From positions 1 to 6,833 of the forward strand of contig CALGNG010000029.1 of the NCBI GenBank assembly GCA_937958735.1: a DNA stretch of 6,833 nucleotides, read 5' to 3'. The translations under genes were made by a program, and so were the position numbers. This DNA is from an uncultured Aquimarina sp. (GTDB lineage: Bacteria; Bacteroidota; Bacteroidia; Flavobacteriales; Flavobacteriaceae). The notes under the pieces were generated by a model that was not told where the DNA came from, did not search any database, and worked only from the letters and a program-made list of their open reading frames with translations. Shown piece after piece: positions 1 to 6,833 of the stretch (positions are counted from its first letter, which is position 1; every line of letters begins with the position of its first letter).

Positions 1-1
1 A

Positions 2-1102
2 TTAACTACTGACCTCTAAAGAATTATTTAATTCGGTTAACATTTTATCAAAACCATCTAAAGAAATCCCTACTTTTTCATCTTTTTCAATAGAATCAAA
101 ATATTGGATTAAACTATTTATTTTATCTTCTAAAGTGCTTCCTTTTAGATGTGGTATATCTAACCCTTTTTCGAATAATTCTGTAAGTTGTTTTTTCTTT
201 TCAGTTAATGTAGTGCCATCTTTATAGATATCGATAGATAAAATTCCAGTTAAAGAAACTCCTTCTTTGATAATCTCTTCAATTTTGTCAGAATTAGTTA
301 ATTTCCTGTCGACATTATGAATTTTAGCAATTTGATTAATTATTGGAGGTCTCATTATTTTTAAAGTTCTTCTAAGGAACTTATCTGCAATATCTTTTTC
401 ACGTAATTCTCTTAAAAGACGTACCATTTCATCGGCTACATAAAGGGTATTTTCTTTTTTAGAATAGAATATAACACCAATATTTTTTAGACTATTTATA
501 ACATCTTGAATATCCATTTTTTTGATAGGAAGAATGGAATAATTAATCAATTTAGTTTCCTCCTGTGATAAACCAAGTTCTTTAGATAAGGTTAATATTA
601 TAGAGAGTTCGTCGGTGGTTACTTTGGCTTCTCTATTATTTGCTAAATCGTTTTGATAAGCGGTTTTTAAACAGGATAAGTATATCTTGTAATCTCGTTT
701 TCTAGATTCTGACAGGTCAGATTTGTCTTCTGCTAAATTGGTTGTTAATTGCTTTAGTTTAGATTTTAAATGTTTTAATTCGTTATCGTATAATCTAGAA
801 AACCAATCTTGTTTCATAATACAATTTCCATCACGAATAATAATATCTATTAAAACATCTAGTTGGGAAGAGGTATCTTGAAATTCACTTTTTAAATATT
901 CAAAATATTCAGTTTGAATTAAAGTAAATATTTTTGAAATATTCAGACTGTCTACAGATTTAAGCCCTTTGTGAGCAGAGCTTAAAATTGTTTCAATTTC
1001 TTTACTGTTTTTAGATGATTTAGAAATTATATTATCAATAACTTTTATAAAAGAGTTCTTTTCTAAAGAGCCTAATTTATCTAATATTTTTTCTAATTTC
1101 AT
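2..1102 (-). CDS. Conserved-looking hypothetical protein, helical, possible winged-helix and SAP-like segments
   Basis: Complete 366-residue reading frame from ATG (1102-1100) to TAA (4-2). I do not recognise a named family. There is no signal peptide or membrane segment, so it is probably cytoplasmic. The protein is rich in Lys, Glu, Leu and Ile and is almost entirely helical by eye. Residues about 105-190 hold a charged helical region whose part around NREAKVTTDELSII (156-169) loosely recalls TerB-like acidic helical domains. Residues about 197-233 read as a helix followed by a beta-hairpin (GVIFYSKKENTLYVADE), which could be a winged helix. Residues about 252-280 and 302-334 each have the Leu/Gly/Lys spacing of SAP-like nucleic-acid-binding helices, the second around FEKGLDIPHLKGSTLEDKI. 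These assignments are inference and weak. The start has no Shine-Dalgarno sequence. It lies 113 bp downstream of the TPR/barrel gene on the same strand, but nothing suggests a shared function. Confidence 0.8.
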   Translation of the reverse strand: MKLEKILDKLGSLEKNSFIKVIDNIISKSSKNSKEIETILSSAHKGLKSVDSLNISKIFTLIQTEYFEYLKSEFQDTSSQLDVLIDIIIRDGNCIMKQDWFSRLYDNELKHLKSKLKQLTTNLAEDKSDLSESRKRDYKIYLSCLKTAYQNDLANNREAKVTTDELSIILTLSKELGLSQEETKLINYSILPIKKMDIQDVINSLKNIGVIFYSKKENTLYVADEMVRLLRELREKDIADKFLRRTLKIMRPPIINQIAKIHNVDRKLTNSDKIEEIIKEGVSLTGILSIDIYKDGTTLTEKKKQLTELFEKGLDIPHLKGSTLEDKINSLIQYFDSIEKDEKVGISLDGFDKMLTELNNSLEVSS

Positions 1103-1215
1103 GTATATAATATTAATAGGAAATGTTTAGATTACTTTGAAAACAGGATAACAATATAGTATTCTAATTTCAAAAAATAAAATGTAATAACCTGTAAATC
1201 ATTATTTTGTGTTTT

Positions 1216-3288
1216 TTATTCCCCATCCAAAGCCAGAATCTTCTTATCAAACAAGGGTTTTTTAGTGAAATACCATTTAAGTAGTAATCCAAATTCGGTA
1301 AACTGGAATCCTGCTGCGGTGGCAGAGGCTATATTACTGTGTTTGGCGTAGGTATTTGCAGAGAAACGGTCTGTAAATTGATATCCCAATTTACCTTCTA
1401 ACCTAAAAGTTTTAGAGGCTGGGTCGTTTTCTATAAACTGATAGCCCGCTGCGGCATTAGCCGCATAAGACCAATTGCCCGTTTGTTTACTTATAAGATC
1501 GGCGAAAACCTCTACTACGTGGAATTTTTTTGGACTAAAATATATGGTTGGAACACTGTTTTTAAAAGTTATGGTTTGGTAATTGATACCTGCTTTTATA
1601 ATGGGTCTGTGGAATATTTTATAGTATAAAGAAGTGAATAGGAGGTTACGCATATTACCATCGGTTTGGTCGGTAAAGATGTATTGGGTGTACCAGCCTA
1701 GATTAAAATTGGTATTTAAATTATAGTTTAAAAAATAATTGTTCATTACAATTTCGCGATCTATAAGATCGGCATTAAAATTTTGTAACTCTCGTTGATA
1801 ACCCACTTCTAAATTTTGCAATTTAAAAGGTTTGGTTTTTAGTTTTACTTCACCCGTCCATTGTGTATAATCGTTAGTAATCGCGTTGGATTTACTAGCG
1901 CCCAATTTGGAGGTAATAGCTAGTTTTCCATTTAGGCGGTAAGATAAACCTAAAGAGAAATTGTTAGTAGTAGCTTTTATATTGGAGGTTGTGTTTTTTG
2001 TGGTTCGATTAGTATAACTAGCACTTACTTCGGTTTTTGTAGATAAGGGTATAGTGGTGTATAACGCTGCGCTTATACTTTCGTTATTTCCATTATCAAA
2101 AGTAAAGGCTGTTTTTTGTTGTATCCAAGGCGTATGTGTTTTTTTTAACGTCTGTAATAATTTTTCAGCATCAGGCTGTTGGTTAAAATAGTTGAGGGTT
2201 TTAAAAATGTATTGATAACTTTTTTTATCATTACCCGTAGCTTGATAAGCATTAGCAATTCCTAAATTCCCATCAAAAGAGTTAGGTTGCTTTTCTAAAA
2301 TGCTACTGTAATTTTGCAAACTTTTCTTAAAATTACTGGTGTACATCCCATGAGTAGCTTGTAAACTTTGCACACGTATAGTATTGGGATATAAAGTAGC
2401 TAGTTTTTCAATTTCTATAGCAGCAGTAGTATATTTTCTATTCCAGAGTAAAGCTTGTACATATCGCTCTTTAGTAGAAAGGTGTAAATCTTTATTAGAA
2501 AGGTATTGGGCTACTTTGGTATTGGATTGGCTACTAATACTTAAGGCGTTTTTGTCCTTTAATTCTTTATGTGCGACTAAAGCCAATCCGTTTAGAGCAA
2601 TAATACTGTCGGTAGCAGAAGAAGCTATAGAGGTATATGTTTTTTTTGCATTGGCTAGGTCGTTGGTGATTAGGTAGATGTTTGCCAAATTTATTTTAGT
2701 ATCCTTATCGTTAGGAAGATCTTTTAAATTAGCCTTTAGTAAATTTATAGCTTTTTCATATTTTTTATTTTGGGACAATTGGTTGGCATAGCCCAGTCTA
2801 ATATATTTTCGAGAATTTAAAGCATTGGGATTTCCGTTTTGTATTCTCAAAGCTTGGTTAATATAGGAGAGTGCATTATCATATTTTTTTAGATTAGAAA
2901 GCGTATTGGCATAACCCAAAACAGCGGGGAAACTAGTAGCGTTTTCTGTAATTAAGTCTTTATAAAAATGCTCTGCGGTAGTGTATTGTTTATCCCATAA
3001 TAGAGATTCTGCATAATTCAATTTAATTTCAAAATCTAAAGGGTATTGTTTTTTTAAATCGGTAAAAATAGAAACCGCCTTTTGGGAATCCCCTTCTAAA
3101 CCCACAGCCCTACCATAGCATAATCTAGCAGTTTTGTTAGTGGGGTGCTCTGTAAGAATATGTTCAAAAAAAGAAGCCGCTTGTAGATATTTTCCTGTTT
3201 CAAGATAGGTAAACCCTTTTTTCATTTCTTGCGAAAGTAGTATGGTATAAAATAATAAGAAGCAGGATAGTAGTATTTTTTTTAACAT
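1216..3288 (-). CDS. TPR-repeat outer-membrane protein with C-terminal YaiO-like beta-barrel, probable polysaccharide exporter
   Basis: A 690-residue secreted protein. Residues 1-20 form a Sec signal peptide (KK, then a Leu/Phe-rich core, ending LLSQ), probably cut before Gln or Glu. Residues about 21-380 are TPR-type helical hairpins, shown by recurrent patterns such as YLETGKYLQAASFFEHIL, KYDNALSYINQAL and KKYEKAINLLKANL. Residues about 390-675 alternate polar and hydrophobic residues with many Tyr, Trp and Phe, as in an outer-membrane beta-barrel. A YFSPKKFHVVEV segment resembles the YxSP-type motif near the end of YaiO, PgaA and BcsC barrels. The last strand (FGLLLKWYF) is followed by a short charged tail of about 15 residues. 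In known TPR-barrel exporters (PgaA, BcsC, PelB) the TPRs face the periplasm and the barrel passes the polymer. I infer that role because a flippase and a glycosyltransferase are divergent neighbours. An in-frame TTG at 3294 is possible, but ATG at 3288 is preferred: it directly precedes LKK of the signal peptide. LLSC near residue 9 is too early to be a lipobox. Confidence 0.88.
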   Translation of the reverse strand: MLKKILLSCFLLFYTILLSQEMKKGFTYLETGKYLQAASFFEHILTEHPTNKTARLCYGRAVGLEGDSQKAVSIFTDLKKQYPLDFEIKLNYAESLLWDKQYTTAEHFYKDLITENATSFPAVLGYANTLSNLKKYDNALSYINQALRIQNGNPNALNSRKYIRLGYANQLSQNKKYEKAINLLKANLKDLPNDKDTKINLANIYLITNDLANAKKTYTSIASSATDSIIALNGLALVAHKELKDKNALSISSQSNTKVAQYLSNKDLHLSTKERYVQALLWNRKYTTAAIEIEKLATLYPNTIRVQSLQATHGMYTSNFKKSLQNYSSILEKQPNSFDGNLGIANAYQATGNDKKSYQYIFKTLNYFNQQPDAEKLLQTLKKTHTPWIQQKTAFTFDNGNNESISAALYTTIPLSTKTEVSASYTNRTTKNTTSNIKATTNNFSLGLSYRLNGKLAITSKLGASKSNAITNDYTQWTGEVKLKTKPFKLQNLEVGYQRELQNFNADLIDREIVMNNYFLNYNLNTNFNLGWYTQYIFTDQTDGNMRNLLFTSLYYKIFHRPIIKAGINYQTITFKNSVPTIYFSPKKFHVVEVFADLISKQTGNWSYAANAAAGYQFIENDPASKTFRLEGKLGYQFTDRFSANTYAKHSNIASATAAGFQFTEFGLLLKWYFTKKPLFDKKILALDGE

Positions 3289-3386
3289 AGGCAATTATGG
3301 GTAAAGTATTAATACTAAGTTACATATATCTTTTGTAGGATGGTTTAATTGTCTTATTTTAAATGTGTTAAATAAAAGAAGGGGGC
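3289..3386. promoter_or_regulatory. Divergent intergenic region, promoters for barrel gene and flippase gene
   Basis: These 98 bp separate the starts of two divergent genes and should therefore carry both promoters. I find no clean copy of the Bacteroidota TAnnTTTG -7 element with a partner TTTG about 19-23 bp upstream. The nearest match for the plus strand is TATCTTTTG at 3327-3335, which has one base too many between TA and TTTG. A perfect 12-bp palindrome lies at 3305-3316. The flippase start is preceded by AGAAGGGGG (3377-3385), purine-rich but ending one base before ATG, too close for a standard Shine-Dalgarno site. Confidence 0.4.
3305..3316. repeat. 12-bp perfect palindrome AGTATTAATACT in divergent spacer
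   Basis: AGTATTAATACT equals its own reverse complement and lies between the two divergent genes, 16 bp upstream of the barrel-gene ATG and 70 bp upstream of the flippase ATG. The position would suit an operator for a dimeric regulator acting on either gene. In DNA this AT-rich a palindrome of this size can also arise by chance. Confidence 0.3.
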
Positions 3387-4637
3387 ATGCAAATAGCTTT
3401 ATTAAAAAAAATAACTACAGAACAATGGTTTATGTTAAGTGCCCTTTTGGTAAATGCAGGTAATTATGGGTATAATTTAATACTTGGGAGGTTGTTAGGG
3501 CCTCAGCAATTTGCCGATGCTGCTATTTTAATTACTTTTTTATTGGTGTTATCTTTTATAGCTATGACGTTTCAGTTGTCTACGGCCAAGTTTTCGGTAT
3601 TGTTCGAAGAGTCTGTTTTTTACACTTTTATAAGAAACGTCTATAGATACGCTCTGTGGATAGGAGTGGCTTTAGGTATAGGGGTTTTATTATTTGCAGA
3701 AATGTTACAAGAAATATTTAATACACAAACTAGCTATATGTTTAGTTTGTTTGGTTTGGCAGTGCCCTTATATTTTATAATGAGTGTAAACCGAGGAGTT
3801 TTACAAGGAAAAAAGCGTTTTGGGAAATTAGCGATTACTTACCAGACGGAAATGTTAAGTAGACTGTTACTTACTACTAGTCTATTGCTAGTGCTAAAAA
3901 TAGAATCGTCGATTATAGTTGCCGTAGGTATAGCGGGGTCTTTAATTTTTGGACTTTTCCCCTTTACGGGAGAAAATATTTCGTTCAAAAAAAGGAGGGA
4001 CTTAGAGGTAGAACATAAAAATCATGTCAAAAAGTTTTTTGTGCTTACTGCTTTTTACGAGCTCAGTCAAATTATTATAAACAATAGCGATATCTTATTG
4101 GTAAAACATTATTTTGAAGCTTACGATGCAGGTTTGTATGCCTCTTTGGCGTTAATAGGTCGTGTAGTCTATTTTGTTGCTTGGATGTTTGTTATGCTTT
4201 TATTACCTAAAGTAGTAGAACGGCATAAAGAGGGGCAGCCAACAGCCCCTGTATTATTTACATATGTGTTGTATATAGGACTGCTGGCTTTGGGGATTGT
4301 TATAGGTTGCTATTTGTTTCCTACATTGGTAGTGCAATTGCTTTTTGGAAACGCATATATAAGCATAGCGCCCTTGTTATGGAAATATGCCATGGCTACC
4401 TCACTATTCGCAATCTCCAATATTTTCGCCTATTATTTTTTGTCTTTAGACGTATACATCCCAGTAATATTATCTGCAGTATTAGGAATTACCCAAGTGG
4501 TATTAATTGTATTGTTTCACGATAATTTACTACAGGTGGTTTTAATGCAAATTTATGCCATGTTAGTATTGTTGCTGGTACAGCTTATTTATTTTATTGG
4601 GTTTTCGAAGACTTTTAGAAAACAGCCATTAGACTAA
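3387..4637 (+). CDS. Oligosaccharide flippase family protein (Wzx/MATE-type, 12 TM)
   Basis: A 416-residue polytopic inner-membrane protein. By eye there are twelve membrane segments, near residues 13-34, 44-63, 87-104, 117-134, 157-171, 174-193, 216-232, 248-273, 288-312, 330-352, 356-377 and 382-405, with a charged loop (KKRRDLEVEH) between segments 6 and 7 that splits it into two halves. Family-like features are the N-terminal GRLLGPQQFADAAI stretch, NRGVLQGKKRFGKLA after segment 4, and the second-half signature NNSDILLVKHYFEAYDAGLYA followed by a membrane helix ending in LLLP. This fits the polysaccharide-synthesis branch of the MOP superfamily (Wzx, PelG), whose members move lipid-linked or growing glycans across the inner membrane. 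Length is at the short end; many relatives have 14 segments. It is divergent from the TPR/barrel gene and 82 bp ahead of a glycosyltransferase on the same strand, pointing to surface-glycan export. The substrate cannot be read from the sequence. Confidence 0.9.
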   Translation: MQIALLKKITTEQWFMLSALLVNAGNYGYNLILGRLLGPQQFADAAILITFLLVLSFIAMTFQLSTAKFSVLFEESVFYTFIRNVYRYALWIGVALGIGVLLFAEMLQEIFNTQTSYMFSLFGLAVPLYFIMSVNRGVLQGKKRFGKLAITYQTEMLSRLLLTTSLLLVLKIESSIIVAVGIAGSLIFGLFPFTGENISFKKRRDLEVEHKNHVKKFFVLTAFYELSQIIINNSDILLVKHYFEAYDAGLYASLALIGRVVYFVAWMFVMLLLPKVVERHKEGQPTAPVLFTYVLYIGLLALGIVIGCYLFPTLVVQLLFGNAYISIAPLLWKYAMATSLFAISNIFAYYFLSLDVYIPVILSAVLGITQVVLIVLFHDNLLQVVLMQIYAMLVLLLVQLIYFIGFSKTFRKQPLD

Positions 4638-4719
4638 AGGCACTCCTTATTTATCTAATAACACAAGCTAATTTTTTATACAAAGAAACCTTTATAGAGC
4701 TATCTAAAAAACTAAGAAT

Positions 4720-5919
4720 ATGAAACTTGCCATTGTAACCGCCTATCCACCAAGTAAAGTTACGTTAAACGAATATGCGTATTATTTAGTAAAGCACTTT
4801 AGACAGCACCAACAGGTTAGTGAATTAATTTTGTTAACCGACATAGATCCCGAAACAGCCGATATTCAGTTTGGAGAAGATGGATGTCTCGTAACGGTAA
4901 AACATTGTTGGGATTTTAATAGCTATACCAATTTTTTTTCGGTATTAAAAACAGTAAAAAACACACAACCCAATGCGGTATTGTTCAATTTACAATTCAT
5001 GAAATTTGGAGATAAAAAACTAGCAGCAGCTTTAGGTTTATTATTGCCTTTGGCTTGTAAGCGTAAAGGGATTCCTACCATTACCTTATTGCATAATATT
5101 TTAGAACAAGTAGATTTAAAAAGTGCAGGTTTTACTTCTAATAAAATAATGCAGATGTTGTATAATTTTATTGGAGCTACTTTAACCCGTTTTATTTTAG
5201 CATCGGATACCGTTGCGGTTACGATTAGTAAATATGTGGAGATTTTAAATGAAAAATACAAGGCAAAAAACATAAAATTAATCCCTCACGGTACTTTTGA
5301 AATTCCTGCAACGCCTAATTACAATTTGCCAGAAGGGCCTTTAAAAGTAATGACTTTTGGGAAGTTTGGAACTTATAAAAAAGTGGAGATTTTAATAGAG
5401 GCGATCGAAAAAGTACGAACTAAGACCCATAAGGATATAGAAATTGTACTTGCAGGTACAGACAACCCTAATGTACCAGGATACCTAAAAGCGGTGCAAG
5501 AAAAATATAAAAATGTACCAAGGCTAACCTTTACAGGTTATGTGGCAGAGGAGGATGTAGAGCGCTTGTTCGAAGAAAGTGCCGTAGTGGTATTTCCATA
5601 CACCTCTACTACAGGAAGCTCTGGAGTATTACACCAGGCAGGAAGCTATGGTAAAGCAGTAGTAATGCCAGACTTAGGAGATTTAAGTATTTTGGTAAAA
5701 GAAGAAGGTTATAGAGGAGAATTTTTTACCCCAGCAAGTGTAGATAGTTTAGCTGCTGCTATAGAAACTATTTTAGAAGATAATAATTATCGCATTTCTT
5801 TAGGTAAAGCCAACTATAAAGCGGCTACAGCATTGCCTATGTCTAAAATTGTAGAGATGTATATAGGAGAGTTTAATGCTATTGAAAAAAGAAAGGCAGA
5901 AAGAATATATGTGGCGTAA
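4720..5919 (+). CDS. GT4-type (GT-B fold) glycosyltransferase
   Basis: A 399-residue cytoplasmic or membrane-associated enzyme expected to transfer a sugar from a nucleotide-sugar donor to a glycan or lipid acceptor. The N-terminal Rossmann half starts MKLAIVTAYPPSK, a usual GT4 opening, and continues to about residue 185. The C-terminal half opens after IPHG (188-191) and shows FGKFGTYKK (213-221, the phosphate-contacting Gly/Lys region), VLAGTDNP (243-250), and LTFTGYVAEEDVERLFEESA (269-288), then VVFPYTSTTGSSGVLHQAG (290-308). In the last segment the usual EX7E pair appears to be replaced by Thr298 and Gln306, so the donor site is of the SSGVLH type seen in some GT4 subgroups rather than the classic one. 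Residues 100-114 are hydrophobic and could be a membrane-contact surface. The start is ATG with an A-rich leader and no Shine-Dalgarno site. It probably shares a transcript with the upstream flippase gene. Donor, acceptor and linkage are unknown. Confidence 0.9.
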   Translation: MKLAIVTAYPPSKVTLNEYAYYLVKHFRQHQQVSELILLTDIDPETADIQFGEDGCLVTVKHCWDFNSYTNFFSVLKTVKNTQPNAVLFNLQFMKFGDKKLAAALGLLLPLACKRKGIPTITLLHNILEQVDLKSAGFTSNKIMQMLYNFIGATLTRFILASDTVAVTISKYVEILNEKYKAKNIKLIPHGTFEIPATPNYNLPEGPLKVMTFGKFGTYKKVEILIEAIEKVRTKTHKDIEIVLAGTDNPNVPGYLKAVQEKYKNVPRLTFTGYVAEEDVERLFEESAVVVFPYTSTTGSSGVLHQAGSYGKAVVMPDLGDLSILVKEEGYRGEFFTPASVDSLAAAIETILEDNNYRISLGKANYKAATALPMSKIVEMYIGEFNAIEKRKAERIYVA

Positions 5920-6058
5920 AGAGGTTTATTTTTAATTATCTGTTTTTTATTCTAAAGTATTAGTGTAATTATAAAGGAGGAATTTTGTGTCGTGCTAGAT
6001 TTAGTGTGCTATGCGATTTTAAAAAAGAATAGGAATGTGGGTTTTTTTGGAATTGGTA
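5920..6058. other. Convergent intergenic region without a clear terminator
   Basis: 139 bp between the stops of the glycosyltransferase gene and the dioxygenase gene, where two transcripts meet. I see no GC-rich hairpin followed by a T-run on either strand. The best candidate is an A6 run at 6021-6026 facing a T7 run at 6042-6048, which would pair only by A-T. The stretch also carries AAGGAGG (5974-5980), a perfect Shine-Dalgarno core, followed by GTG at 5987 that runs only three codons to a stop, so no small gene is supported. Confidence 0.5.
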
Positions 6059-6775
6059 TTATTTATTCCAATATTCTAACCAACGTAAAGGTGTTTGTAA
6101 GGTGTGTTGGTTTAATTCTAAATGAATAATTCTTCTTCTTTTTCCATTTGTAGTTCTATTAGAGGCATGAAAGGTAAGCGGTTTCATTAGCATAATGCCT
6201 CCTTTTTTAACTTCACAAATATATTCGTTTTCTGTTTTTATGTCAAAATTATCTGTTCGAACAATTCCGTTTAAATGTGATTTTGGAATTACTTTTAAAG
6301 CTCCATTGTCTTTATTAGTGTCGTCTAGATGAATTCTAATGGTAATAGTGTCTTCCAATATTTTTAAAGGAGGCTGTACTCCATATTGGCCTTTTTTAAA
6401 AGTCCAGTTTTTATAATTTTCTAAATTTAATTTTTGATTCACAGAAATACTTAAATCTTGATGATAAGAAACAAACCAGTTAGATTTCCTTGGTTTGTCA
6501 AAATAGATAGCTTTTGTAAGAAAGTATTTAGAATTAGATAAGTTAGAAATTAACAGATTTAGTTTCTGGTTAAAAAGCAATTCGGTTAATTCGGGTATAT
6601 TATTTATTAGTTGCCTAATGGCAAATAAATCTTTAGTCTTTTGAAAAGTATAATTAGTCTGTGTCGCGTTTTCGATACAATTTAGAATATAACGAATTTC
6701 TTGATCGGTGTAGAGACCTGAAATTAAAGAGTATCCATTATTGTTAAGTTCTATTTTGTTTTGTGTGTAGTCCAT
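6059..6775 (-). CDS. Phytanoyl-CoA dioxygenase (PhyH) family Fe(II)/2-oxoglutarate oxygenase
   Basis: A 238-residue cytoplasmic enzyme of the PhyH family, non-heme iron oxygenases that couple 2-oxoglutarate decarboxylation to hydroxylation of a small substrate. The iron-binding facial triad is visible: His105 and Asp107 in WFVSYHQDLS, and His203 in PLTFHASNRT. Arg214 in KRRRIIHLEL sits 11 residues after the distal His, the spacing of the 2-oxoglutarate-binding Arg in PhyH and EctD. DNGALKVIPKSH (156-167) is the usual family motif before the second half of the barrel. The start is taken as ATG at 6775, which puts NNNGYSLISGL 12 residues in, as is normal for the family. An in-frame TTG at 6790 would add five residues, and the frame stays open to the window edge. 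The substrate is unknown; family members hydroxylate lipids, ectoine, amino acids and natural products. It converges on the glycosyltransferase gene, so a functional link is not implied. Confidence 0.9.
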   Translation of the reverse strand: MDYTQNKIELNNNGYSLISGLYTDQEIRYILNCIENATQTNYTFQKTKDLFAIRQLINNIPELTELLFNQKLNLLISNLSNSKYFLTKAIYFDKPRKSNWFVSYHQDLSISVNQKLNLENYKNWTFKKGQYGVQPPLKILEDTITIRIHLDDTNKDNGALKVIPKSHLNGIVRTDNFDIKTENEYICEVKKGGIMLMKPLTFHASNRTTNGKRRRIIHLELNQHTLQTPLRWLEYWNK

Positions 6776-6833
6776 TGCGACTTTTAACAAGCTATTACCT
6801 AGACAGAAACTTTTCCCTTTAGATGTGGGTGAT

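Noticed and set aside
1103..1215. Possible terminator or promoter between the barrel gene and the hypothetical gene
   Set aside because: Only a 5-bp AATAA/TTATT stem with a long loop and a weak TATATTGT match to the -7 element are visible; neither is convincing.
2384..2677. 97-residue plus-strand open frame
   Set aside because: It lies wholly inside the TPR region of the minus-strand barrel gene, whose reading is well supported by TPR patterns; this is a shadow frame.
3250..3288. Lipoprotein signal (LLSC) in the barrel protein
   Set aside because: The Cys comes after only a few hydrophobic residues, with the main hydrophobic core after it, so a standard signal peptide ending at Ser-Gln fits better.
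4307..4525. 72-residue plus-strand open frame
   Set aside because: It overlaps the flippase gene in another frame, within well-formed membrane segments, and has no independent support.
4691..4708. Imperfect 18-bp palindrome between flippase and glycosyltransferase genes (14 of 18 positions symmetrical)
   Set aside because: It is AT-rich, interrupted by mismatches and lacks a following T-run, so neither terminator nor operator is supported.
4923..5273. 116-residue minus-strand open frame
   Set aside because: It is antisense to the N-terminal half of the glycosyltransferase, which has clear family motifs.
5974..5998. Perfect AAGGAGG followed by GTG, a possible small-protein start
   Set aside because: The frame ends after three codons, and the next ATG downstream (6011) also stops after three codons. 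It may be chance.

Overview
The window looks like a chromosomal segment from a marine or soil Bacteroidota, most likely a member of the Flavobacteriaceae. It is strongly AT-rich, most starts lack a well-placed Shine-Dalgarno sequence, the secreted protein carries a typical flavobacterial signal peptide ending in Ser-Gln, and the protein sequences have a flavobacterial character. No organism can be named from the sequence alone.

From left to right there are five genes. (1) Positions 2-1102, minus: a complete 366-residue helical, Lys/Glu-rich protein of unknown function. (2) 1216-3288, minus: a secreted outer-membrane protein with N-terminal TPR repeats and a C-terminal YaiO-like beta-barrel. 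(3) 3387-4637, plus: a 12-TM Wzx/MATE-type (oligo)saccharide flippase. (4) 4720-5919, plus: a GT4-type (GT-B fold) glycosyltransferase. (5) 6059-6775, minus: a PhyH-family Fe(II)/2-oxoglutarate dioxygenase. Genes 2 and 3 are divergent across a 98-bp spacer that must hold both promoters. Genes 3 and 4 are probably cotranscribed. Genes 4 and 5 converge on a 139-bp spacer. No tRNA, rRNA, CRISPR array, insertion sequence or convincing rho-independent terminator was seen, and no gene-free stretch exceeds 300 bases.

The coherent functional unit is genes 2-4. The glycosyltransferase would add sugars at the cytoplasmic face, the flippase would move a glycan or lipid-linked glycan across the inner membrane, and the TPR/beta-barrel protein could carry a polymer through the periplasm and outer membrane. 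The set of parts (TPR-barrel, MATE-type flippase, GT4) resembles PelB, PelG and PelF of the Pel exopolysaccharide system in kind, but homology is not shown here and other Pel parts are absent from the window. The best reading is a small exopolysaccharide or surface-glycan export module in a flavobacterium. The flanking genes 1 and 5 look more AT-rich than the three central genes and have no evident link to them.
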